From the NCBI RefSeq assembly GCF_012641475.1, contig NZ_JABAIL010000007.1, positions 124,001 to 188,000 of the forward strand: a DNA stretch of 64,000 bases. Reading direction: 5' to 3'. The position numbers and the translations under genes were made by a program. Every line of letters begins with the position of its first letter. Positions within the stretch are counted from its first letter, which is position 1. The stretch is from Flammeovirga agarivorans. GTDB taxonomy: Bacteria > Bacteroidota > Bacteroidia > Cytophagales > Flammeovirgaceae. Shown one piece after another: positions 29,386 through 38,470 of this stretch. The notes under the pieces were generated by a model that was not told where the DNA came from, did no database searches, and saw only the letters and a list, made by a program, of their open reading frames with translations.

Positions 29386-31020
29386 ATGAAGAATTTATTA
29401 TCACAAAGTCTAATAAAAGCAACTGCAGTGTCATTAATGGCATTGTTCAGCTGTCAGAACTTTTTAAAAGAAGACCCTAAAAACCTCATTACAGAAAAAG
29501 ATATTCCTCAAACTGTTGAAGGAGCTAGAACCTTAGCATATTCTACTTATGATAACTGGGTAGAAGGGACAGGTTTATACTCTAGATGGATGTATATGTG
29601 GGATGTAGGAACGGATGATATGTCATCTTTCCATTTTTTACAATCCATTGTAGATACCTATGTTTTGCATAATGTTTCCTCTCAAGAACCATTTATGTAC
29701 CAGGGAATTTGGACACCGCTTTGGAGTGGTGTTGCAAAGTGTAACAAAGCTTTGGAAGTGATTGAACAAATGTCTATTCCAGAGGAAGATCAAGTAGAAT
29801 TGGAAGCCATCATTGGTGAAATTAGAACCATGCGTGCTTTATATTTCTATCATTTGGTGAGAATGTGGGGAGACGTACCTTATGTGGATGAGACACTAAA
29901 TAAGCTAAGTGATATCACTGAAATAGAACGTTCGCCTGTTCAGGAAATCTATGAAGGCATCATTATTCCAGATTTAGAAGCTGCTATTGAGGTATTACCT
30001 AATAGCTATTCTAACGAAATGCTTGGTAGAGTTTCAAAAGCATCGGCTCAGGTAATTCTTGCTGAAGTGTACTTAACAATGGCAGGGTGGAGAAAAGATG
30101 CCACTGGAACTATGGTAAAAGGAAATAGTGAGTACTATAAAAATGCCATGGATGCTGCTTATGCAGTAATCAATAATGAAGGTGGGTACGATATCATCAC
30201 TCAAGGAATTGGAGATTCACCTGCTTATGCAATGCCTTGGGAAAACTCATTTTCAACAGAGTCTTTAGTAGAATTTGGAGCAATGGCTGGAGGAACAGAT
30301 GGTTTGTATGTTGTAACAGAATCTGCTGTAAACAGTAACAACTTATTCTGGGGGCAAGGGCAATTACAACAATTTAATGGAGCAAAAAGAGGTTGGTATG
30401 TTCCAACTCCTGACCTTTTTAGAGCATTTGAAGAGGGCGACCAAAGAAAAGACTTTGGTATGTTAACCAAAACGATTATGGCCAACGGTCTTGAAGGTTT
30501 TTCTAATCCTGTTTTCAGAAAATGGAGTGATCCTAGAATTTACAAAGGTGTAGACGGAGCTTTAAACCATGATGGAGATATTAATTTGATTTTATATAGA
30601 GTGGCAGATGCATTGCTTATCTATGCAGAAGCAGCGAATGAAGTGAATGGAGGTCCAACAGCAGATGCTTATACTCAGATCAATAGATTACGTAATAGAG
30701 CAGGTCTAGAAAACTTGCAAGAAGGATTATCTCAAGAAGATTTTAGACTAGCTGTTTGGCAAGAAAGAAGAGTGGAACTACATGGTGAATGTAAAAGGAA
30801 ATTCGATCTTGTTCGCCAAAATAGACTAAAAGAAATGGCTGATAATAGAGATGTTTATTATACCTCAGCAGATAATCCAGAATGGAAGCTAAATGTAGAA
30901 AGAGATTCAATTTTAGTGACATATGAGCCAGTGCCTTATCCTCGTCATGAGTACATTTGGCCAATACCTGCAGAGGAGCTTACTTTAAATGCTAATTGGG
31001 ATCAAAATAGCGGATACTAA
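29386..31020 (+). CDS. SusD/RagB-family outer membrane lipoprotein
   Basis: The substrate-binding lid of the SusC porin. Lipoprotein signal with acylated Cys23 (LMALFSC). The 544-residue body has SusD features: the N-terminal TPR-like part with RTMRALYFYHLVRMWGDVPYV and the C-terminal RVADALLIYAEAANE and RRVELHGECKRKFDLVR segments. It is coupled to susC by a 2-bp gap and followed 19 bp later by a further surface lipoprotein gene. Confidence 0.95.
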   Translation: MKNLLSQSLIKATAVSLMALFSCQNFLKEDPKNLITEKDIPQTVEGARTLAYSTYDNWVEGTGLYSRWMYMWDVGTDDMSSFHFLQSIVDTYVLHNVSSQEPFMYQGIWTPLWSGVAKCNKALEVIEQMSIPEEDQVELEAIIGEIRTMRALYFYHLVRMWGDVPYVDETLNKLSDITEIERSPVQEIYEGIIIPDLEAAIEVLPNSYSNEMLGRVSKASAQVILAEVYLTMAGWRKDATGTMVKGNSEYYKNAMDAAYAVINNEGGYDIITQGIGDSPAYAMPWENSFSTESLVEFGAMAGGTDGLYVVTESAVNSNNLFWGQGQLQQFNGAKRGWYVPTPDLFRAFEEGDQRKDFGMLTKTIMANGLEGFSNPVFRKWSDPRIYKGVDGALNHDGDINLILYRVADALLIYAEAANEVNGGPTADAYTQINRLRNRAGLENLQEGLSQEDFRLAVWQERRVELHGECKRKFDLVRQNRLKEMADNRDVYYTSADNPEWKLNVERDSILVTYEPVPYPRHEYIWPIPAEELTLNANWDQNSGY

Positions 31021-31039
31021 AACTACAATCAGACAAAAG

Positions 31040-32656
31040 ATGAAATATTTATTTTATACCGTTGGTACTTTTCTTTTGAGTTTTCTCATCTTAGGTTGTG
31101 AGCAAAAAGAAGAAAAAAATACCACAGAATATACAAAGTTAAGTATTAGTCCCTGGCAATCACCTGTTGATATGACGATGGGTGATACGGTACAGTTTAT
31201 GGCCTTTCTTCAACCCAATGATGATATCGCCGAAGTAACTTGGTCTACACTGGAAAATGAAGATGTAATTTCAATTGATGAGAATGGGTTAGTTATTGCC
31301 AAAACTAACGGATGGGCAACAGTATTGGCAACGCATTCATCAGGAATGACAGATACCTCTTATATTGCTGTTGATGATGTGGTTGCTGAGGTGGAAAAGA
31401 TTGCCTTTCGAGAAAGAATCACAAATGTGGTAGAAGGTAGAACTGCTTATGTAAATGCTTACACTACACCTTATGATGTTAGTGAAATTGGCTTGATCAA
31501 ATACGCTATGGAAGATAACAGTATTGCTACGGTAGATTCTACGGGAATGGTCACTGGTTTACAGGTAGGATTAACAACTGTCTCAGCAATCACAAAAAAT
31601 GTTCTTTATGAGGATATTGCTGCTCAGGCATCTATCAAAGTGCATGAGTTAGTAGAACTGACAGAGATTTCACTAGCTTCATCTGTTGTCAATACTTTTC
31701 AAGGGTTAGAAGGAAAAATTGACTTTACCTTCCTACCAGAAAATGGCAATGATACTATCTTTGAATTGTTCTCATCAGACACTTCTATTGTAGCAGTTGA
31801 TGGAGACAAATACATTGCAAAAGATGTAGGGACAGCTTTTATATTCTTATCTAACGGTAAAATTACTGAAGGTCCAATCGAGATTGAAGTGGAAAAAGCG
31901 ATTGATCTTGAAGATTTTAGTATTATTAGTGAGAACGGTGAGAATATTATCAGAACTATTAATGAGACGTTGCAATTATCTGTATTGACAATTCCTGAGA
32001 ATGCCACTAATAGAAAAGTAGTATGGTCATCTTCTGATGAAACGATTGCTACTGTTGATAATGCTGGTTTGATCACAGCAACTGGACAAGGAATGGCAAC
32101 TATTACAGCTATTTCGGAAGAGGGAGGAATTGAAAAGTCATTTACAATAAACGTTAGCGAATACTTACATTATTTTACTGTAGGAGATGACTCCAATTTA
32201 GAAAGTGAATTTATACCTTTCGAAGTGACTGTAGAAACAGTGACTGGTTCTGGTTATAATGGCCAAGAGGAAAGCATGTATAAAATAGTTAGGGGAAATC
32301 ATAAAAACTCATATATATCATTCACTTTTCAAAAACCTCTTGATTTAGGAACCAATGGACGCTTTAAATTCTGGGCAAAAATTGAAGATCCTGGTAAGGA
32401 AATCACTAATAACAGAATGTCTATTATTATTAGAAAATCAGACGCTGTAGGTGCAGATCAAAAGCATTTAGGTTTTGTGAGTATTGATACAGAACAATAC
32501 GGTGAATGGGTACAATATGAATTTGATGGCTCTAAATTTGCCGGCGAACCTATTGATTATTTCAGTGTAAACATATACTGTAACCAAGCGAATGCAGATG
32601 CAGATGGGATGGTGATGTATTTTAATCACCTTGAAGGTACTTATTTAAAAGATTAA
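31040..32656 (+). CDS. surface lipoprotein with bacterial Ig-like (Big_2) repeats, SusE-position
   Basis: Start taken at ATG 31040, which gives a clean lipobox (FLILGC, Cys20); the longer frame from 30989 would overlap susD. About four Ig-like repeats fill residues 30-375; the last is a textbook Big_2 repeat (VVWSSSDETIATVDNAGLI onward). The C-terminal 150 residues (about 386-538) are the beta-sandwich module also present in the proteins at 22705 and 33091. Third gene of the susCD operon, where surface glycan-binding lipoproteins usually sit, so glycan capture is the likely role. Confidence 0.8.
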   Translation: MKYLFYTVGTFLLSFLILGCEQKEEKNTTEYTKLSISPWQSPVDMTMGDTVQFMAFLQPNDDIAEVTWSTLENEDVISIDENGLVIAKTNGWATVLATHSSGMTDTSYIAVDDVVAEVEKIAFRERITNVVEGRTAYVNAYTTPYDVSEIGLIKYAMEDNSIATVDSTGMVTGLQVGLTTVSAITKNVLYEDIAAQASIKVHELVELTEISLASSVVNTFQGLEGKIDFTFLPENGNDTIFELFSSDTSIVAVDGDKYIAKDVGTAFIFLSNGKITEGPIEIEVEKAIDLEDFSIISENGENIIRTINETLQLSVLTIPENATNRKVVWSSSDETIATVDNAGLITATGQGMATITAISEEGGIEKSFTINVSEYLHYFTVGDDSNLESEFIPFEVTVETVTGSGYNGQEESMYKIVRGNHKNSYISFTFQKPLDLGTNGRFKFWAKIEDPGKEITNNRMSIIIRKSDAVGADQKHLGFVSIDTEQYGEWVQYEFDGSKFAGEPIDYFSVNIYCNQANADADGMVMYFNHLEGTYLKD

Positions 32657-32692
32657 TTTATTTGCTCTAAATAAATTATAACGATTTATACC

Positions 32693-32728
32693 AACACTCT
32701 TTTCCTTTATTGGAAGAGAGTGTTTTTT
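32693..32728 (+). terminator. intrinsic terminator of the susCD operon
   Basis: A 13-bp stem with one G-U pair (32693-32705 and 32712-32724), 6-nt loop and six T. Confidence 0.8.
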
Positions 32729-32856
32729 ATTTAATCAATAATACTTTTCATCATAGTAATTTGGATTATTCTTATTTCATTAGATTTGTTTGTTCAAAAC
32801 TACAAGCTTTTGACTATTTCACCCTAACCCCCTGTTTGTATTGTTTTTACCATTAA

Positions 32857-32873
32857 TTGTAATTTTTGAACAA
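32857..32873 (+). promoter_or_regulatory. shared TTGT-N9-ACAA box upstream of the cadherin-like gene
   Basis: TTGTAATTTTTGAACAA, 38 bp upstream (start to start) of the -7 element at 32895, nearly the same geometry as in front of susC. Confidence 0.65.
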
Positions 32874-32894
32874 CGAATTTAATAGTGTACATCC

Positions 32895-32902
32895 TACATT
32901 TG
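32895..32902 (+). promoter_or_regulatory. probable -7 promoter element (TACATTTG)
   Basis: Identical to the susC element at 26163 and preceded by the same box at the same distance. Confidence 0.6.
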
Positions 32903-33090
32903 TGATAGGTAATAGAAGAAAATTATTTGACTTTTTTATAGATGTGTTTGTCTATTTATTCACACTATGGAAATCACCATTATTGAATTTCTAGACAAAA
33001 ATTTGTAAAAAAAACAACCCTTTTTTAGTGTAGAAGACACTAACATTGAGCTATTAAAAATCACTAACGATAATCAACAAAGTAATTGAA

Positions 33091-36000
33091 ATGAATAAAA
33101 ACTTTACTTTAATAAATAAGAGATTTAGTACAAAAATCTTCTTAATTCTCATTTTCTCCCTTTCATCATTTTTTTCAATGGGAGGAAAGCTGGAAAACAA
33201 TGAATTGCTAGAACTTTCAGCTATAACTGCAGAAGTAAACACTTTAACTGAAGATTTACAATCAAGTTTGATTCTTGATGTAGGGGAGCCATCAGTTTTA
33301 CAACTTTTGAACGTAAATAAAGCCCATATGGAATGGGGAGCTGCAAACCCAGATATTGCTTCTTTTGATAATAAAGAAGTCGCTAGGTTTATAAAATTAG
33401 CAGCTACCAATTCAGAAATTCGCTGGGCCTTACCAGAAGGTGTTGAATTCGACTTCACAAAATCAAGAGAATTTACTCTGAAAGCTTATTTCAACGATAA
33501 AAATATTGATGATGTAAATAAAAATCTTAGAATGATCCTTAGAAAGGACAATGATAATACCACTCAAAAAGCTATTTCTGGTGTGATCAAAAGGTTTGGT
33601 CATTGGGATGAGTATTCCTTTGATTTTTCAAATGTGGAAATAGAAGACCTTACAGGTTACAACACAGTTTCATTCTATATTGCTGTAAGTGATCCTTCAG
33701 ATGGAAATGGAGGGTTTCAATCGACAGGTTTAGAGGCTTATTTTGACGAGATTATGGGGCCTCAAATAACTTCATCAAATGTTTTGGTAAAACCAGTTAC
33801 TTCAAAAACAGGTAGTAGTATTTTACTAAAAACTTTTGGAACTACAGAAGAGTTGGTTGTCAACAACCCTGGTTTTACTTTGAAAGTGAATGATATAGAA
33901 ACAACTATTTCTGAGACAGTAATTTATAAAGATTATATAGAACTGAAATTAAATGATAAAGTATCAACATCAGATGATTTACTATTATCTTTTAATAGCG
34001 GGGAAATAAAAGATCAATCAGATATTTCACTATCATACTTCACAGATGTTTTAGTAGATAATAATACAGAACTGTTTCTAAATGATATGTATTATTTTGA
34101 TAACACGTCGAATGATATATTTGACTTGTCGAATGAGGTTTCTTCATTTGTAACAGCAGAGATAGTAGATAATCCAGATCGAAATCAAATATGTCCATCA
34201 GAGAAGGTTACTAAAATCACAAAAGGGGCTCACAAGAATTCACAATATATTATTAGGTATAATAATTTGAACCTTAAAAACGGTAAGCAGTTTAAGGTAA
34301 AATTATACCAAGAAACAGCGGGTGAGGGAATATCATACCCATCAAAAAATTATATACGACTGCAAATTCAGAAACAAGGAACAAATGTAAAGCTTGTCAG
34401 TTTGTTTCCATATCTAGTGACACAAGATTCATGGATTGAGTATACTTTCGATTTCTCAGGTATAATTGCTGAAGAAGATAATGAATATTACAACCAGATT
34501 GCTTTAATGTTTGGTCAGGAAGATGGAGATGTAAATTCTAGTGTAGGGAATGTTTATTATGTCGATAATTTACAAGGTCCTGGACTTTCTATCGATTCTG
34601 ATACAAGGTTAACTTCATTATTTGTAAATGACACAGAGGTTGAAGGTTTTACACCAGATAATTACAATTATACCGTTGAACTACCTAATGACGTAGAGAA
34701 TTATCCAAGTGTGAGTGCAGTTCCTTATAATACGCATGCTTCCATTACAATAGATAATGGGGAAGAAGTTATACCAGGTTCATCAACAGTAAAAGTAACT
34801 TCTGTTGATGGTTCAGAATCAAACTATACTGTCTCATTTACAAAAGAGACACCTTCAGATGATGCAACATTAAAAGCTTTATATCTTGATAATGTGATTA
34901 TTGAAAACTTTGATTCAGAAACGGAGGAATATTCAGTTGTATTAGCCAACGATCATGTAGGTGTTCCTGTACTTTCAGCAGAAGTGAATGATAATTTTTC
35001 CACTTTAGAAATTGATGAGACGGATGAAATTCCGGGTACTTCATTGGTAACTGTTACTGCCCAAAGTAGTAATCAAAAAGTTTATAAAGTACATTTTGAA
35101 TATGAGTACGTTCCATCAACAGATGCATCTTTAGCTTCATTAGAAGTAAATGGAAATGCAATCACTTTGGAAGATAATAAATTCAATTACTATTATACTT
35201 TAGCAGATGGTACTACAGAAATTCCAGTTATATCAGCAGAAGCAACAGATGCCAAAGCCGAAGTAAATATTGAACAAGCCACCGAGGTTGAGGGACAAGC
35301 AATAGTAACAATAACTGCAGAAAATTCAGAGTATAGTAATACATATACTATTAATTTCGAATTAGAAAATACACCATCTAAGGATGCCACTTTATCTAGT
35401 TTATCAGTAAATGGTGAAGAAATTACATTAGTTGGAGAGGATGTAAACTACACATTTATCTTACCTTTTGATGCTGTTGAGTTACCAATAGTAACAGCAG
35501 TAGCAACAGATGAAAATGCTGCTGTAGCAATCATTCAGACAGAAGAATTAGAAGGGCAAGCAAGTATTATAGTTACTGCTGAAGATACAGAATACTCAAA
35601 GACATACATTGTGAATTTTGAACTTGAAAAAGTGCTTTCTACAGATGCCACTTTGACCATGTTGTCTGTGAATGGAACACCAATTGAGCTTATCGAAGAA
35701 GAATTTACATATTATAGTACACTTCCAATTGGAACAACAGATTTGGCTATAGTAACTGCCACAGCAAGCGATGAAAATGCTGAAGTATCAATTGAGCAGG
35801 CCTCAGTAGTGGATGGTCAGGCGACGATTATTGTAACAGCAGAAAATACAGATTATGAAAATAGTTATGTTGTTTTCTTCGAAGTGGCACAAGCATCTAC
35901 AAATGCATTACTTTCAGATCTAATGGTGAATGGAGAAAGTCTCGAGGATTTTGAGGAAGATAATTCTAACTATACCATTGAAATATTGTCACAGGTGGTT

Positions 36001-36399
36001 CCAGAGATAACGGTTACCACTCAAGATGTGAATGCATCAGTGGATATTCAACAAGCAAGTAGCTTTAGAGATCTTGCAATTATTACCGTAACGGCTCAAG
36101 ATAATGTCACTCAAAAAGTATATTCTGTGCTGGTCCTACAGTCTGAGGATGCTGTATTAGGTTTGGATCAAAAACTGAAAGCAACAAAAGTATATAGTAG
36201 AGGATCTAAACTGATTGTAAACTCAGAAGAAAATCTAGATGACAAGAATATTATAATTGTTGATCTATCTGGTAAACTTCTAGTTAGTCAAAAACTAAAT
36301 GGGAATTATACAGAGATCAACATTCCTACAAAGGGAGTTGTAATTTCCAGAATATACGATTCGAAATCTCAATTAACTACAAAAGTAATTATAGATTAA
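33091..36399 (+). CDS. large secreted protein with beta-sandwich modules and cadherin-like repeats
   Basis: A 1102-residue exported protein (hydrophobic N-terminus to about residue 30). Two copies of the module shared with the proteins at 22705 and 31040 lie at about 57-223 and 325-498. Six repeats of about 86 residues follow (about 504-1020), each opening with a D-A-T-L-x-x-L-x-V-N-G pattern and ending in an ITVTAE-type strand; they fit the cadherin-like beta-sandwich family. The last 75 residues look like a type IX sorting domain. No catalytic motif is visible. Glycan binding or a surface scaffold is likely. Confidence 0.75.
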   Translation: MNKNFTLINKRFSTKIFLILIFSLSSFFSMGGKLENNELLELSAITAEVNTLTEDLQSSLILDVGEPSVLQLLNVNKAHMEWGAANPDIASFDNKEVARFIKLAATNSEIRWALPEGVEFDFTKSREFTLKAYFNDKNIDDVNKNLRMILRKDNDNTTQKAISGVIKRFGHWDEYSFDFSNVEIEDLTGYNTVSFYIAVSDPSDGNGGFQSTGLEAYFDEIMGPQITSSNVLVKPVTSKTGSSILLKTFGTTEELVVNNPGFTLKVNDIETTISETVIYKDYIELKLNDKVSTSDDLLLSFNSGEIKDQSDISLSYFTDVLVDNNTELFLNDMYYFDNTSNDIFDLSNEVSSFVTAEIVDNPDRNQICPSEKVTKITKGAHKNSQYIIRYNNLNLKNGKQFKVKLYQETAGEGISYPSKNYIRLQIQKQGTNVKLVSLFPYLVTQDSWIEYTFDFSGIIAEEDNEYYNQIALMFGQEDGDVNSSVGNVYYVDNLQGPGLSIDSDTRLTSLFVNDTEVEGFTPDNYNYTVELPNDVENYPSVSAVPYNTHASITIDNGEEVIPGSSTVKVTSVDGSESNYTVSFTKETPSDDATLKALYLDNVIIENFDSETEEYSVVLANDHVGVPVLSAEVNDNFSTLEIDETDEIPGTSLVTVTAQSSNQKVYKVHFEYEYVPSTDASLASLEVNGNAITLEDNKFNYYYTLADGTTEIPVISAEATDAKAEVNIEQATEVEGQAIVTITAENSEYSNTYTINFELENTPSKDATLSSLSVNGEEITLVGEDVNYTFILPFDAVELPIVTAVATDENAAVAIIQTEELEGQASIIVTAEDTEYSKTYIVNFELEKVLSTDATLTMLSVNGTPIELIEEEFTYYSTLPIGTTDLAIVTATASDENAEVSIEQASVVDGQATIIVTAENTDYENSYVVFFEVAQASTNALLSDLMVNGESLEDFEEDNSNYTIEILSQVVPEITVTTQDVNASVDIQQASSFRDLAIITVTAQDNVTQKVYSVLVLQSEDAVLGLDQKLKATKVYSRGSKLIVNSEENLDDKNIIIVDLSGKLLVSQKLNGNYTEINIPTKGVVISRIYDSKSQLTTKVIID

Positions 36400-36635
36400 T
36401 TCATCTAAATGTTCTAATAATCAAAGCTGAAAGCTCATATTTCTTTGAGAATTTAATTTCATACTTTTTTAAAGAAGAGCTTTTAGCCTTGAATAGAAAG
36501 AAAATACAATAAGGACATTTACTTAAACCTGTTAGGAGCAATATAAAATCTATAAAAAGATCAACTTATCAATATTAAATCGAATTAGAATTATTCAAAT
36601 ATATAGTAATCACCCTACTAACTAATGATTAAATT

Positions 36636-38465
36636 ATGAAATCATTATACTTAACTTTTTGTTTATTGTTTCTATCCGTTTTGGGTTTCGCTCAGGATAA
36701 GTATTCTCTCTTTGAAGGAAAACTTGTCATGGCACAAAATCATCCACTAGCATTATATAGTGCACAATCTCCCTGGTATAGTTTTATGGAGTTTGATAAC
36801 TATGCGAATTTAGGTGCCAATCCAAACCGACCAGAAGCTACATATTTACCATTGATATCAGAAATTACAAATCCTTTATTCTTGGATGATGCTGTAGAAT
36901 TTGAAATGAAAGCAGCCATTGCATCTGGGATAGATGGTTTCCAGTTTGTAATTAGATATGCATCGGTACGAAATATTGATCTGATCAGCAGAATAATAGC
37001 AGCTTACCATAGAGTAGCGGAAGAGAAAAAGATTGATTTTAAATTTTCCCTCTATATCGACTTTCATCATAGTCGTAAACAATCATCAAGTCAGATGATA
37101 CAACATATGAAAGTTCAGCTTCAGAATATTTTGGAGTTAACCTCAAAAAGTACAAAATGGGTAAGATCTTCAGACAATGAAATTTTAACTCTTACAGCAA
37201 CAACGGAGTCAATCATTGAAGATTTAAACATTACAAAAAAAGGATATACTTCAGTAAGAAATACTATTCATAATGATCTCTCATATATCGATAAGGTTTA
37301 TTATGCATTGATTGATATTCAATCGTATATAAAACAACCACTAGCTATTGTTTATCAGGTGAGGTTTTTATCTGACACAAAAATAAATCAGAAAATCTTG
37401 GATCACTTTAAATCAGTGTGGTATGTATATAATCAGAATAAAGTGGCAGATCAGTCTATTTATAAGCTTCTTGAAAAGAACGACAGGGCATATATTCAAT
37501 ATGTATCACCTCAAAAATCTCAGGTATTTTTCACGAATAAAAATGAACCGAAATTAGCTGTAACCGCTGTCAAGCAAACAGCTGTATTCCAGGATGAATT
37601 AGAAAGTGCTGTATTGAAAAAAGCAAAGATGATCAATCTAGATTCTTGGAATGATTATAGAGGAAGTTCTCACCTTGCTCCTGAATTATATCATAATATG
37701 GGGTACTCATTGCTCATTAATTATTATAAAAATAAATGGGGAAAAAGCACATCGAGCAGCAAAGAGTTTGTCATGTTATCTTATCAGACTGTTAAGTCAG
37801 ATGCTCTGTTACAAAAAGAAATGCCCTTACATGTAGTTGAGAGGTATGGAACATTAGAGGATCAAGATAAAGTAGAAATAACAACTTATCTAAATCAACC
37901 CGCAGAGGTGTTTTGTAATGGAAAGTTGGTTGGTTTTGCTGCAAAAGGAAGAAATAATTTTTATGTAGATATCAAAAAGGGTAATGTTGAAGTCCTATTA
38001 AAAAGAGATAATATCGTATGTCATAAGCTGATTGGGGCCACTCCAATTAGGAAAAAAGCATATCGACAAAACTTTCTTTGCAATACATATACTACATCCG
38101 ACGAAGAATTGTTAAATGAGATCATCTCATTAGCCGCGGGTCCAATATTAGAAAAAAACAGATTGCGTTTTTTATTGACTCAGAAGCAATTGGCTGAAAT
38201 AAAAAAAGCACTCATAAATAAAGTAACGAATGATATTTCCATCACAAGAGTATTAGAAATATCAGACGCAGCATTAGTTATTGAGAGACAGAAGATCAAT
38301 AAGAATTATGAAAAAGAAATGAAAAAAATACTGGGAGATATCCACTTTGAAATTTGGAAGGATATTCAGAATGAATCTCATAAGGTATCAAGAAATATAG
38401 AAAACTTGTACAAAGAATCTGACAATAATAATAACTATAATCTTTTACAACCAACTGAATTTTAA
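36636..38465 (+). CDS. secreted putative glycoside hydrolase, GH71/GH99-like
   Basis: A signal peptide (1-19) precedes a 590-residue protein. The first part (KLVMAQNHPL, EMKAAIASGIDGFQFV, FKFSLYIDFHH) reads like the opening strands of GH71 or GH99 barrels, which act on alpha-glucans or alpha-mannans in known cases. The region 390-480 is beta-rich (QPAEVFCNGKLVGFAAKGRN), and the last 120 residues are charged and helical. The family call is tentative and the substrate unknown. It begins a short operon with the SUMF1-fold protein, 5 bp downstream. Confidence 0.55.
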   Translation: MKSLYLTFCLLFLSVLGFAQDKYSLFEGKLVMAQNHPLALYSAQSPWYSFMEFDNYANLGANPNRPEATYLPLISEITNPLFLDDAVEFEMKAAIASGIDGFQFVIRYASVRNIDLISRIIAAYHRVAEEKKIDFKFSLYIDFHHSRKQSSSQMIQHMKVQLQNILELTSKSTKWVRSSDNEILTLTATTESIIEDLNITKKGYTSVRNTIHNDLSYIDKVYYALIDIQSYIKQPLAIVYQVRFLSDTKINQKILDHFKSVWYVYNQNKVADQSIYKLLEKNDRAYIQYVSPQKSQVFFTNKNEPKLAVTAVKQTAVFQDELESAVLKKAKMINLDSWNDYRGSSHLAPELYHNMGYSLLINYYKNKWGKSTSSSKEFVMLSYQTVKSDALLQKEMPLHVVERYGTLEDQDKVEITTYLNQPAEVFCNGKLVGFAAKGRNNFYVDIKKGNVEVLLKRDNIVCHKLIGATPIRKKAYRQNFLCNTYTTSDEELLNEIISLAAGPILEKNRLRFLLTQKQLAEIKKALINKVTNDISITRVLEISDAALVIERQKINKNYEKEMKKILGDIHFEIWKDIQNESHKVSRNIENLYKESDNNNNYNLLQPTEF

Positions 38466-38470
38466 TTGCT

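Larger units (their letters stand above)
32657..33090. other. gene-free stretch between the susCD operon and the cadherin-like gene
   Basis: Contains the operon terminator (32693-32728), the third TTGT-N9-ACAA box (32857-32873) and a TACATTTG element (32895-32902). The leader from there to 33091 is about 180 nt. No gene seen. Confidence 0.55.

Noticed and set aside
33054-33458. 134-codon minus-strand ORF opposite the cadherin-like gene
   Set aside because: It overlaps the signal peptide and first module of a clear secreted protein and shows no recognisable domain.
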